Origin: Hydractinia symbiolongicarpus
Taxonomy: Eukaryota > Cnidaria > Hydrozoa > Anthoathecata > Hydractiniidae
Reading direction: 5' to 3'
NCBI RefSeq assembly: GCF_029227915.1
Contig: NC_079881.1
Coordinates: forward strand, 28,435,501 to 28,499,500
Length of the DNA stretch: 64,000 nucleotides
Shown: positions 47,095 through 60,429 of the stretch, piece by piece
How the letters are laid out: every line of letters begins with the position of its first letter
Numbering within the stretch: position 1 is the first letter of the stretch
Translations under genes and position numbers: made by a program
The notes under the pieces: generated by a model
Told to the model about the DNA's origin: nothing
The model's database searches: none
Seen by the model: the letters and a program-made list of their open reading frames with translations, nothing else

Positions 47095-50000
47095 AAAGTA
47101 TACAAAGAAAGTACCCTGTGATAAACTCATTTCCAGAACGATTTTTTAAATTATCTTTTTACCACTAAATTGCATGAGACTTGTAGTTTTCAAAAATGTA
47201 TTCAGTTTTGATGAGACGCTGAATAAAAGAAGTTTAATCGCCGGTAAACGAAAACCTGAGATTTCCCGTAAATCCCAGACTCGGCCCGTATAGTCAAAAG
47301 TATACAAAGAAAGTACCCAGGGAGTAAACTCATTTCCCGAACGATTTTTAAATTATTATTTCACCACTAAAGCCCATGAGACTTGTAGTTTTCAAAAATG
47401 TTTTCATTTTTAATTAGACGCTTAATGAAAGAGGTTTAATCGCCGGCAAACGAAAACCCGCAATTTCCTGTAAATCCCGGGCTTTTCCCGTATAGTCGAA
47501 TGTATACAAAGAAAGTACCCTGTGAGTAAACTCATTTCCAGAACGATTTTGTAAGTTATCTTTTCACCACTAAATCGCATGAGACTTGTAATATTCAAAA
47601 ATGTATTCATTTTTGATGAGACGCTGAATAAAAAAAGTTTAATCGCCGGCAAACGAAAACCTGAGATTTCCCGTAAATCCCAGACTCGGCCCGTATAGTC
47701 AAAAGTATACAAAAAAGTACCCAGGGAGTAAACTCATTTCCCGAACGATTTTTTAAATTATTATTTCACCACTAAAGCCCATGAGACTTGTAGTTTTTAA
47801 AAATGTTTTCATTTTTGATGAGACGCTGAATAAAAGAAGTTTAATCGCCGGCAAACGAAAACCCGCGACTTCCCGTAACTCCCGGACTCGGCCTGTATAG
47901 TCAAAAGTATAAAAAGAAAGTACCTAGGGAGTAAACTCATTTCCCGAACGATTTTTCAAATTATTTCTGCACCACTAGAACGAAGAGACTTGTAGTTTTC
48001 CAAAATGTTTTCATTTTTAATGAGACGCTTAATGAAAGAGGTTTAATCGCCGGCAAACGAAAACCCGCGATTTCCCGTAAATCCCGGGCTTGTCCCGTAT
48101 AGTCGAATGTATACAAAGAAAGTACCCTGTGATAAACTCATTTCCAGAACGATTTTTTAAATTATCTTTTCACCACTAAATTGCATGAGACTTGTAGTTT
48201 TCAAAAATGTATTCAGTTTTGATGAGACGCTGAATAAAAGAAGTTTAATCGCCGGTAAACGAAAACCTGAGATTTCCCGTAAATCCCAGACTCGGCCCGT
48301 ATAGTCAAAAGTATACAAAGAAAGTACCCAGGAAGTAAACTCATTTCCCGAACGATTTTTAAATTATTATTTCACCACTAAAACCCATGAGACTTGTAGT
48401 TTTCAAAAATGTTTTCATTTTTAATTAGACGCTTAATGAAAGAGGTTTAATCGCCGGCAAACGAAAACCCGCAATTTCCTGTAAATCCCGGGCTTTTCCC
48501 GTATAGTCGAATGTATACAAAGAAAGTACCCTGTGAGTAAACTCATTTCCAGAACGATTTTGTAAGTTATCTTTTCACCACTAAATCGCATGAGACTTGT
48601 AATATTCAAAAATGTATTCATTTTTGATGAGACGCTGAATAAAAAAAGTTTAATCGCCGGCAAACGAAAACCTGAGATTTCCCGTAAATCCCAGACTCGG
48701 CCCGTATAGTCAAAAGTATACAAAAAAGTACCCAGGGAGTAAACTCATTTCCCGAACGATTTTTTAAATTATTATTTCACCACTAAAGCCCATGAGACTT
48801 GTAGTTTTTAAAAATGTTTTCATTTTTGATGAGACGCTGAATAAAAGAAGTTTAATCGCCGGCAAACGAAAACCCGCGACTTCCCGTAACTCCCGGACTC
48901 GGCCTGTATAGTCAAAAGTATAAAAAGAAAGTACCTAGGGAGTAAACTCATTTCCCGAACGATTTTTCAAATTATTTCTGCACCACTAGAACGAAGAGAC
49001 TTGTAGTTTTCCAAAATGTTTTCATTTTTAATGAGACGCTTAATGAAAGAGGTTTAATCGCCGGCAAACGAAAACCCGCGATTTCCCGTAAATCCCGGGC
49101 TTGTCCCGTATAGTCGAATGTATACAAAGAAAGTACCCTGTGATAAACTCATTTCCAGAACGATTTTTTAAATTATCTTTTCACCACTAAATTGCATGAG
49201 ACTTGTAGTTTTCAAAAATGTATTCAGTTTTGATGAGACGCTGAATAAAAGAAGTTTAATCGCCGGTAAACGAAAACCTGAGATTTCCCGTAAATCCCAG
49301 ACTCGGCCCGTATAGTCAAAAGTATACAAAGAAAGTACCCAGGAAGTAAACTCATTTCCCGAACGATTTTTAAATTATTATTTCACCACTAAAACCCATG
49401 AGACTTGTAGTTTTCAAAAATGTTTTCATTTTTAATTAGACGCTTAATGAAAGAGGTTTAATCGCCGGCAAACGAAAACCCGCAATTTCCTGTAAATCCC
49501 GGGCTTTTCCCGTATAGTCGAATGTATACAAAGAAAGTACCCTGTGAGTAAACTCATTTCCAGAACGATTTTGTAAATTATCTTTTCACCACTAAATCGC
49601 ATGAGACTTGTAATATTCAAAAATGTATTCATTTTTGATGAGACGCTGAATAAAAAAAGTTTAATCGCCGGCGAACGAAAACCTGAGATTTCCCGTAAAT
49701 CCCAGACTCGGCCCGTATAGTCAAAAGTATACAAAAAACTACCCAGGGAGTAAACTCATTTCCCGAACGATTTTTTAAATTATTATTTCACCACTAAAGC
49801 CCATGAGACTTGTAGTTTTTAAAAATGTTTTCATTTTTGATGAGACGCTGAATAAAAGAAGTTTAATCGCCGGCAAACGAAAACCCGCGACTTCCCGTAA
49901 CTCCCGGACTCGGCCCGTATAGTCAAAAGTATAAAAAGAAAGTACCTAGGGAGTAAACTCATTTCCCGAACGATTTTTCAAATTATTTCTGCACCACTAG

Positions 50001-50151
50001 AACGAAGAGACTTGTAGTTTTCCAAAATGTTTTCATTTTTAATGAGACGCTTAATGAAAGAGGTTTAATCGCCGGCAAACGAAAACCCGCGATTTCCCGT
50101 AAATCCCGGGCTTGTCCCGTATAGTCGAATGTATACAAAGAAAGTACCCTG
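47095..50151. repeat. 5-mer HOR, 1011 bp, three tandem copies
   Basis: TGTGATAAAC occurs at 47117, 48128 and 49139, and the CTAGAACGAAGAG monomer at 47975, 48986 and 49997, all 1011 apart (5 x 203 - 4). The four missing bases are four single-base losses shared by the copies: TGTGATAAAC for TGTGAGTAAAC, ACGATTTTTAAATT, CAAAAAAGTACC or its variant, and GAACGAAGAGAC. Copy three ends near 50151, where the normal TGTGAGTAAAC resumes. No gene is seen. Confidence 0.92.
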
Positions 50152-53100
50152 TGAGTAAACTCATTTCCAGAACGATTTTTTAAATTATCTTTTCACCACT
50201 AAATCGCATGAGACTTGTAGTTTTCAAAAATGTTTTTATTTTTGATGAGACGCTGAATAAAAGAAGTTTAATCGCCGGCAAACGAAAACCTGCGATTTCC
50301 CGTAAATCCCAGACTCGGCCCGTATAGTCAAAAGTATACAAAGAAAGTACCCAGGGAGTAAACTCATTTCCCGAACGATTTTTTAAATTACTTTTTCACC
50401 ACTAAAACGCATGAGACTTGTAGTTTTCAAAAATGTTTTCATTATTGATGAGACGCTGAATAAAAGAAGTTTAATCGCCGGCAAACGAAAACCCGCCATA
50501 TCCCGTAAACCCCGGACTCGGCCCGTATAGTCGAATGTATACAAAGAAAGTACCCTGTGATAAACTCATTTCCAGAACGATTTTTTAAATTATCTTTTCA
50601 CCACTAAATTGCATGAGACTTGTAGTTTTCAAAAATGTATTCAGTTTTGATGAGACGCTGAATAAAAGAAGTTTAATCGCCGGTAAACGAAAACCTGAGA
50701 TTTCCCGTAAATCCCAGACTCGGCCCGTATAGTCAAAAGTATACAAAGAAAGTACCCAGGGAGTAAACTCATTTCCCGAACGATTTTGTAAATTATTATT
50801 TCACCACTAAAGCCCATGAGACTTGTAGTTTTCAAAAATGTTTTCATTTTTAATGAGACGCTTAATGAAAGAGGTTTAATCGCCGGCAAACGAAAACCCG
50901 CGATTTCCTGTAAATCCCAGACTTTTTCCGGATAGTCGAATGTATACAAAGAAAGTACCCTGTGAGTAAACTCATTTCCAGAACGATTTTGTAAATTATC
51001 TTTTCACCACTAAATCGCATGAGACTTGTAGTTTTCAAAAATGTATTCATTTTTGATGAGACGCTGAATAAAAAAAGTTTAATCGCCGGCAAACGAAAAC
51101 CTGAGATTTCCCGTAAATCCCAGACTCGGCCCGTATAGTCAAAAGTATACAAAGAAAGTACCCTGTGATAAACTCATTTCCAGAACGATTTTTTAAATTA
51201 TCTTTTCACCACTAAATTGCATGAGACTTGTAGTTTTCAAAAATGTTTTCATTTTTAATGAGACGCCTAATGAAAGAGGTTTAATCGCCGGCAAACGAAA
51301 ACCCGCGATTTCCTGTAAATCCCGGGCTTTTCCCGTATAGTCGAATGTATACAAAGAAAGTACCCTGTGAGTAAACTCATTTCCAGAACGATTTTGTAAA
51401 TTATCTTTTCACCACTAAATCGCATGAGACTTGTAGTTTTCAAAAATGTATTCATTTTTGATGAGACGCTGAATAAAAAAAGTTTAATCGCCGGCAAACG
51501 AAAACCTGAGATTTCCCGTAAATCCCAGACTCGGCCCGTATAGTCAAAAGTATACAAAAAAAAACCCAGGGAGTAAACTCATTTCCCGAACGATTTTTTA
51601 AATTATTATTTCACCACTAAAGCCCATGAGACTTGTAGTTTTTAAATATGTTTTCATTTTTGATGAGACGCTGAATAAAAGAAGTTTAATCGCCGGCAAA
51701 CGAAAACCCGCGACTTCCCGTAACTCCCGAACTCGGCCCGTATAGTCAAAAGTATAAAAAGAAAGTACCTAGGGAGTAAACTCATTTCCCGAACGATTTT
51801 TCAAATTATTTCTGCACCACTAGAACGAAGAGACTTGTAGCTTTCCAAAATGTTTTCATTTTTAATGAGACGCTTAATGAAAGAGGTATAATCGCCGGCA
51901 AACGAAAACCCGCTATTTCCCGTAAATCCCGGGCTTGTCCCGTATAGTCGAATGTATACAAAGAAAGTACCCTGTGAGTAAACTCATTTCCAGAACGATT
52001 TTTTAAATTATCTTTTCACCACTAAATCGCATGAGACTTGTAGTTTTCAAAAATGTTTTTATTTTTGATGAGACGCTGAATAAAAGAAGTTTAATCGCCG
52101 GTAAACGAAAACCTGAGATTTCCCGTAAATCCCAGACTCGGCCCGTATAGTCAAAAGTATACAAAGAAAGTACCCAGGGAGTAAACTCATTTCCCGAACG
52201 ATTTTGTAAATTTTTATTTCACCACTAAAGCCCATGAGACTTGTAGTTTTCAAAAATGTTTTCATTTTTAATGAGACGCTTAATGAAAGAGGTTTAATCG
52301 CCGGCAAACGAAAACCCGCGATTTCCTGTAAATCCCAGACTTTTTCCGGATAGTCGAATGTATACAAAGAAAGTACCCTGTGAGTAAACTCATTTCCAGA
52401 ACGATTTTGTAAATTATCTTTTCACCACTAAATCGCATGAGACTTGTAGTTTTCAAAAATGTATTCATTTTTGATGAGACGCTGAATAAAAAAAGTTTAA
52501 TCGCCGGCAAACGAAAACCTGAGATTTCCCGTAAATCCCAGACTCGGCCCGTCTAGTCAAAAGTATACAAAGAAAGTACCCTGTGATAAACTCATTTCCA
52601 GAACGATTTTTTAAATTATCTTTTCACCACTAAATTGCATGAGACTTGTAGTTTTCAAAAATGTATTCAGTTTTGATGAGACGCTGAATAAAAAAAGTTT
52701 AATCGCCGGCAAACGAAAACCCGCGACTTCCCGTAACTCCCGAACTCGGCCCGTATAGTCAAAAGTATAAAAAGAAAGTACCTAGGGAGTAAACTCATTT
52801 CCCGAACGATTTTTCAAATTATTTCTGCACCACTAGAACGAAGAGACTTGTAGCTTTCCAAAATGTTTTCATTTTTAATGAGACGCTTAATGAAAGAGGT
52901 TTAATCGCCGGCAAACGAAAACCCGCGATTTCCCGTAAATCCCGGGCTTGTCCCGTATAGTCGAATGTATACAAAGAAAGTACCCTGTGAGTAAACTCAT
53001 TTCCAGAACGATTTTTTAAATTATCTTTTCACCACTAAATCGCATGAGACTTGTAGTTTTCAAAAATGTTTTTATTTTTGATGAGACGCTGAATAAAAGA

Positions 53101-56100
53101 AGTTTAATCGCCGGCAAACGAAAACCTGCGATTTCCCGTAAATCCCAGACTCGGCCCGTATAGTCAAAAGTATACAAAGAAAGTACCCAGGGAGTAAACT
53201 CATTTCCCGAACGATTTTTTAAATTACTTTTTCACCACTAAAACGCATGAGACTTGTAGTTTTCAAAAATGTTTTCATTTTTGATGAGACGCTTTATAAA
53301 AGAAGTTTAATCGCCGGCAAACGAAAACCCGCCATATCCCGTAAACCCCGGACTCGGCCCGTATAGTCAAAATAGTACAAAGAAAGTACCCAGGGAGTAA
53401 ACTTATTTCCCGAACGATTTTTTAAATTACTTTTTCACCACTAAAACGCATGAGACTTGTAGTTTTTAAAAATGTTTTCATTTTTGATGAGACGCTGAAT
53501 AAAAAAAGTTTAATCGCCGGCAAACGAAAACCTGAGATTTCCCGTAAATCCCAGACTCGGCCCGTATAGTCAAAAGTATACAAAAAAGTACCCAGGGAGT
53601 AAACTCATTTCCCGAACGATTTTTTAAATTATTATTTCACCACTAAAGCCCATGAGACTTGTAGTTTTTAAAAATGTTTTCATTTTTGATGAGACGCTGA
53701 ATAAAAGAAGTTTAATCGCCGGCAAACGAAAACCCGCGACTTCCCGTAACTCCCGAACTCGGCCCGTATAGTCAAAAGTATAAAAAGAAAGTACCTAGGG
53801 AGTAAACTCATTTCCAGAACGATTTTTTAAATTATCTTTTCACCACTAAATCGCATGAGACTTGTAGTTTTCAAAAATGTTTTTATTTTTGATGAGACGC
53901 TGAATAAAAGAAGTTTAATCGCCGGCAAACGAAAACCTGCGATTTCCCGTAAATCCCAGACTCGGCCCGTATAGTCAAAAGTATACAAAGAAAGTACCCA
54001 GGGAGTAAACTCATTTCCCGAACGATTTTTTAAATTACTTTTTCACCACTAAAACGCATGAGACTTGTAGTTTTCAAAAATGTTTTCATTATTGATGAGA
54101 CGCTGAATAAAAGAAGTTTAATCGCCGGCAAACGAAAACCCGCCATATCCCGTAAACCCCGGACTCGGCCCGTATAGTCGAATGTATACAAAGAAAGTAC
54201 CCTGTAATAAACTCATTTCCAGAACGATTTTTTAAATTATCTTTTCACCACTAAATTGCATGAGACTTGTAGTTTTCAAAAATGTATTCAGTTTTGATGA
54301 GACGCTGAATAAAAGAAGTTTAATCGCCGGTAAACGAAAACCTGAGATTTCCCGTAAATCCCAGACTCGGCCCGTATAGTCAAAAGTATACAAAGAAAGT
54401 ACCCAGGGAGTAAACTCATTTCCCGAACGATTTTGTAAATTATTATTTCACCACTAAAGCCCATGAGACTTGTAGTTTTCAAAAATGTTTTCGTTTTTAA
54501 TGAGACGCTTAATGAAAGAGGTTTAATCGCCGGCAAACGAAAACCCGCGATTTCCTGTAAATCCCAGACTTTTTCCGGATAGTCGAATGTATACAAAGAA
54601 AGTACCCTGTGAGTAAACTCATTTCCAGAACGATTTTGTAAATTATCTTTTCACCACTAAATCGCATGAGACTTGTAGTTTTCAAAAATGTATTCATTTT
54701 TGATGAGACGCTGAATAAAAAAAGTTTAATCGCCGGCAAACGAAAACCTGAGATTTCCCGTAAATCCCAGACTCGGCCCGTATAGTCAAAAGTATACAAA
54801 GAAAGTACCCTGTGATAAACTCATTTCCAGAACGATTTTTTAAATTATCTTTTCACCACTAAATTGCATGAGACTTGTAGTTTTCAAAAATGTTTTCATT
54901 TTTAATGAGACGCCTAATGAAAGAGGTTTAATCGCCGGCAAACGAAAACCCGCGATTTCCTGTAAATCCCGGGCTTTTCCCGTATAGTCGAATGTATACA
55001 AAGAAAGTACCCTGTGAGTAAACTCATTTCCAGAACGATTTTGTAAATTATCTTTTCACCACTAAATCGCATGAGACTTGTAGTTTTCAAAAATGTATTC
55101 ATTTTTGATGAGACGCTGAATAAAAAAAGTTTAATCGCCGGCAAACGAAAACCTGAGATTTCCCGTAAATCCCAGACTCGGCCCGTATAGTCAAAAGTAT
55201 ACAAAAAAAAACCCAGGGAGTAAACTCATTTCCCGAACGAATTTTTAAATTATTATTTCACCACTAAAGCCCATGAGACTTGTAGTTTTTAAAAATGTTT
55301 TCATTTTTGATGAGACGCTGAATAAAAGAAGTTTAATCGCCGGCAAACGAAAACCCGCGACTTCCCGTAACTCCCGAACTCGGCCCGTATAGTCAAAAGT
55401 ATAAAAAGAAAGTACCTAGGGAGTAAACTCATTTCCCGAACGATTTTTCAAATTATTTCTGCACCACTAGAACGAAGAGACTTGTAGCTTTCCAAAATGT
55501 TTTCATTTTTAATGAGACGCTTAATGAAAGAGGTATAATCGCCGGCAAACGAAAACCCGCTATTTCCCGTAAATCCCGGGCTTGTCCCGTATAGTCGAAT
55601 GTATACAAAGAAAGTACCCTGTGAGTAAACTCATTTCCAGAACGATTTTGTAAATTATCTTTTCACCACTAGATCGCATGAGACTTGTAGTTTTCAAAAA
55701 TGTATTCATTTTTGATGAGACGCTGAATAAAAAAAGTTTAATCGCCGGCAAACGAAAACCTGAGATTTCCCGTAAATCCCAGACTCGGCCCGTATAGTCA
55801 AAAGTATACAAAGAAAGTACCCAGGGAGTAAACTCATTTCCCGAACGATTTTGTAAATTATTATTTCACCACTAAAGCCCATGAGACTTGTAGTTTTCAA
55901 AAATGTTTTCATTTTTAATGAGACGCTTAATGAAAGAGGTTTAATCGCCGCCAAACGAAAACCCGCGATTTCCTGTAAATCCCAGACTTTTTCCGGATAG
56001 TCGAATGTATACAAAGAAAGTACCCTGTGAGTAAACTCATTTCCAGAACGATTTTGTAAATTATCTTTTCACCACTAAATCGCATGAGACTTGTAGTTTT

Positions 56101-57460
56101 CAAAAATGTATTCATTTTTGATGAGACGCTGAATAAAAAAAGTTTAATCGCCGGCAAACGAAAACCTGAGATTTCCCGTAAATCCCAGACTCGGCCCGTC
56201 TAGTCAAAAGTATACAAAGAAAGTACCCTGTGATAAACTCATTTCCAGAACGATTTTTTAAATTATCTTTTCACCACTAAATTGCATGAGACTTGTAGTT
56301 TTCAAAAATGTATTCAGTTTTGATGAGACGCTGAATAAAAAAAGTTTAATCGCCGGCAAACGAAAACCCGCGACTTCCCGTAACTTCTGAACTCGGCCCG
56401 TATAGTCAAAAGTATAAAAAGAAAGTACCTAGGGAGTAAACTCATTTCCCGAACGATTTTTCAAATTATTTCTGAACCACTAGAACGAAGAGAATTGTAG
56501 CTTTCCAAAATGTTTTCATTTTTAATGAGACGCTTAATGAAAGAGGTTTAATCGCCGGCAAACGAAAACCCGCGATTTCCCGTAAATCCCGGGCTTGTCC
56601 CGTATAGTCGAATGTATACAAAGAAAGTACCCTGTGAGTAAACTCATTTCCAGAACGATTTTTTAAATTATCTTTTCACCACTAAATCGCATGAGACTTG
56701 TAGTTTTCAAAAATGTTTTTATTTTTGATGAGACGCTGAATAAAAGAAGTTTAATCGCCGGCAAACGAAAACCTGCGATTTCCCGTAAATCCCAGACTCG
56801 GCCCGTATAGTCAAAAGTATACAAAGAAAGTACCCAGGGAGTAAACTCATTTCCCGACCGATTTTTTAAATTACTTTTTCACCACTAAAACGCATGAGAC
56901 TTGTAGTTTTCAAAAATGTTTTCATTTTTGATGAGACGCTTTATAAAAGAAGTTTAATCGCCGGCAAACGAAAACCCGCCATATCCCGTAAACCCCGGAC
57001 TCGGCCCGTATAGTCAAAATAGTACAAAGAAAGTACCCAGGGAGTAAACTTATTTCCCGAACGATTTTTTAAATTACTTTTTCACCACTAAAACGCATGA
57101 GACTTGTAGTTTTTAAAAATGTTTTCATTTTTGATGAGACGCTGAATAAAAAAAGTTTAATCGCCGGCAAACGAAAACCTGAGATTTCCCGTAAATCCCA
57201 GACTCGGCCCGTAAAGTCAAAAGTATACAAAAAAGTACCCAGGGAGTAAACTCATTTCCCGAACGATTTTTTAAATTATTATTTCACCACTAAAGCCCAT
57301 GAGACTTGTAGTTTTTAAAAATGTTTTCATTTTTGATGAGACGCTGAATAAAAGAAGTTTAATCGCCGGCAAACGAAAACCCGCGACTTCCCGTAACTCC
57401 CGAACTCGGCCCGTATAGTCAAAAGTATAAAAAGAAAGTACCTAGGGAGTAAACTCATTT
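50152..57460. repeat. 18-mer HOR, 3647 bp, two complete tandem copies
   Basis: Copy one is about 50152-53798 and copy two about 53799-57460. Five independent landmarks shift by exactly 3647 (18 x 203 - 7): ATTATTGATG 50441/54088, the CTAG monomer 51820/55467 and 52833/56480, the AATAGTACAA variant 53371/57018, and the unit at 51267/54914. The rare CCGTCTAGTC is at about 52549 and 56196. Copies differ at scattered single bases, for example CTGTGATAAAC against CTGTAATAAAC near 50556/54203. This is the longest HOR in the window. No gene is seen. Confidence 0.92.
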
Positions 57461-60429
57461 CCCGAACGATTTTTCAAATTATTTCTGCACCACTAGAACG
57501 AAAAGACTTGTAGCTTTCCAAAATGTTTTCATTTTTAATGAGACGCTTAATGAAAGAGGTTTAATCGCCGGCAAACGAAAACCCGCGATTTCCCGTAAAT
57601 CCCGGGCTTGTCCCGTATAGTCGAATGTATACAAAGAAAGTACCCTGTGAGTAAACTCATTTCCAGAACGATTTTTTAAATTATCTTTTCACCACTAAAT
57701 CGCATGAGACTTGTAGTTTTCAAAAATGTTTTTATTTTTGATGAGACGCTGAATAAAAGAAGTTTAATCGCCGGTAAACGAAAACCTGAGATTTCCCGTA
57801 AATCCCAGACTCGGCCCGTATAGTCAAAAGTATACAAAGAAAGTACCCAGGGAGTAAACTCATTTCCCGAACGATTTTGTAAATTATTATTTCACCACTA
57901 AAGCCCATGAGACTTGTAGTTTTCAAAAATGTTTTCATTTTTAATGAGACGCTTAATGAAAGAGGTTTAATCGCCGGCAAACGAAAACCCGCGATTTCCT
58001 GTAAATCCCAGACTTTTTCCGGATAGTCGAATGTATACAAAGAAAGTACCCTGTGAGTAAACTCATTTCCAGAACGATTTTGTAAATTATCTTTTCACCA
58101 CTAAATCGCATGAGACTTGTAGTTTTCAAAAATGTATTCATTTTTGATGAGACGCTGAATAAAAAAAGTTTAATCGCCGGCAAACGAAAACCTGAGATTT
58201 CCCGTAAATCCCAGACTCGGCCCGTCCAGTCAAAAGTATACAAAGAAAGTACCCTGTGATAAACTCATTTCCAGAACGATTTTTTAAATTATCTTTTCAC
58301 CACTAAATTGCATGAGACTTGTAGTTTTCAAAAATATATTCAGTTTTGATGAGACGCTGAATAAAAGAAGTTTAATCGCCGGTAAACGAAAACCTGAGAT
58401 TTCCCGTAAATCCCAGACTCGGCCCGTATAGTCAAAAGTATACAAAGAAAGTACCCAGGGAGTAAACTCATTTCCCGAACGATTTTTCAAATTAATATTT
58501 CACCACTAAAGCCCATGAGACTTGTAGTTTTCAAAAATGTTTTCATTTTTAATGAGACGCCTAATGAAAGAGGTTTAATCGCCGGCAAACGAAAACCCGC
58601 GATTTCCTGTAAATCCCGGGCTTTTCCCGTATAGTCGAATGTATACAAAGAAAGTACCCTGTGAGTAAACTCATTTCCAGAACGATTTTGTAAATTATCT
58701 TTTCACCACTAAATCGCATGAGACTTGTAGTTTTCAAAAATGTATTCATTTTTGATGAGACGCTGAATAAAAAAAGTTTAATCGCCGGCAAACGAAAACC
58801 TGAGATTTCCCGTAAATCCCAGACTCGGCCCGTATAGTCAAAAGTATACAAAAAAGTACCCAGGGAGTAAACTCATTTCCCGAACGATTTTTTAAATTAT
58901 TATTTCACCACTAAAGCCCATGAGACTTGTAGTTTTTAAAAATGTTTTCATTTTTGATGAGACGCTGAATAAAAGAAGTTTAATCGCCGGCAAACGAAAA
59001 CCCGCGACTTCCCGTAACTCCCGAACTCGGCCCGTATAGTCAAAAGTATAAAAAGAAAGTACCTAGGGAGTAAACTCATTTCCCGAACGATTTTTCAAAT
59101 TATTTCTGCACCACTAGAACGAAGAGACTTGTAGCTTTCCAAAATGTTTTCATTTTTAATGAGACGCTTAATGAAAGAGGTTTAATCGCCGGCAAACGAA
59201 AACCCGCGATTTCCCGTAAATCCCGGGCTTGTCCCGTATAGTCGAATGTATACAAAGAAAGTACCCTGTGAGTAAACTCATTTCCAGAACGATTTTTTAA
59301 ATTATCTTTTCACCACTAAATCGCATGAGACTTGTAGTTTTCAAAAATGTTTTTATTTTTGATGAGACGCTGAATAAAAGAAGTTTAATCGCCGGCAAAC
59401 GAAAACCTGCGATTTCCCGTAAATCCCAGACTCGGCCCGTATAGTCAAAAGTATACAAAGAAAGTACCCAGGGAGTAAACTCATTTCCCGAACGATTTTT
59501 TAAATTACTTTTTCACCACTAAAACGCATGAGACTTGTAGTTTTCAAAAATGTTTTCATTTTTGATGAGACGCTGAATAAAAGAAGTTTAATCGCCGGCA
59601 AACGAAAACCCGCCATATCCCGTAAACCCCGGACTCGGCCCGTATAGTCAAAATAGTACAAAGAAAGTACCCAGGGAGTAAACTTATTTCCCGAACGATT
59701 TTTTAAATTACTTTTTCACCACTAAAACGCATGAGACTTGTAGTTTTTAAAAATGTTTTCATTTTTGATGAGACGCTGAATAAAAGAAGTTTAATCGCCG
59801 GCAAACGAAAACCTGCGATTTCCCGTAAATCCCGGACTCGGCCTGTAAAGTCAAAAGTATACAAAAAAAGTACCCAGGGAGTAAACTCATTTCTCGAACG
59901 ATTTTTCAAATGATTATTTCACCACTAAAGCCCATGAGACTTGTAGTTTTTAAAAATGTTTTCATTTTTGATGAGACGCTGGATAAAAGAAGTTTAATCG
60001 CCGGCAAACGAAAACCCGCGACTTCCCGTAACTCCCGAACTCGGCCCGTATAGTCAAAAGTATAAAAAGAAAGTACCTAGGGAGTAAACTCATTTCCCGA
60101 ACGATTTTTCAAATTATTTCTGCACCACTAAAACGAAAAGACTTGTAGTTTTCAAAAATGTTTTTATTTTTGATGAGACGCTGAATAAAAGAAGTTTAAT
60201 CGCCGGCAAACGAAAACCTGCGATTTCCCGTAAATCCCAGACTCGGCCCGTATAGTCAAAAGTATACAAAGAAAGTACCCAGGGAGTAAACTCATTTTCC
60301 GAACGATTTTTTAAATTACTTTTTCACCACTAAAACGCATGAGACTTGTAGTTTTCAAAAATGTTTTCATTTTTGATGAGACGCTGAATAAAAGAAGTTT
60401 AATCGCCGGCAAACGAAAACCCGCGACTT
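57461..60429. repeat. satellite monomers derived from the 18-mer set
   Basis: About 15 monomers of the same subtypes as the 18-mer HOR, in shuffled order: the CTAGAACG unit at 57493 and 59114 (1621 apart), and the CAGACTTTTTCCGG variant near 58010 that also occurs at 50,925, 52,340, 54,570 and 55,985. A hybrid CTAAAACGAAAAG unit is at 60128. No gene is seen. Confidence 0.8.
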
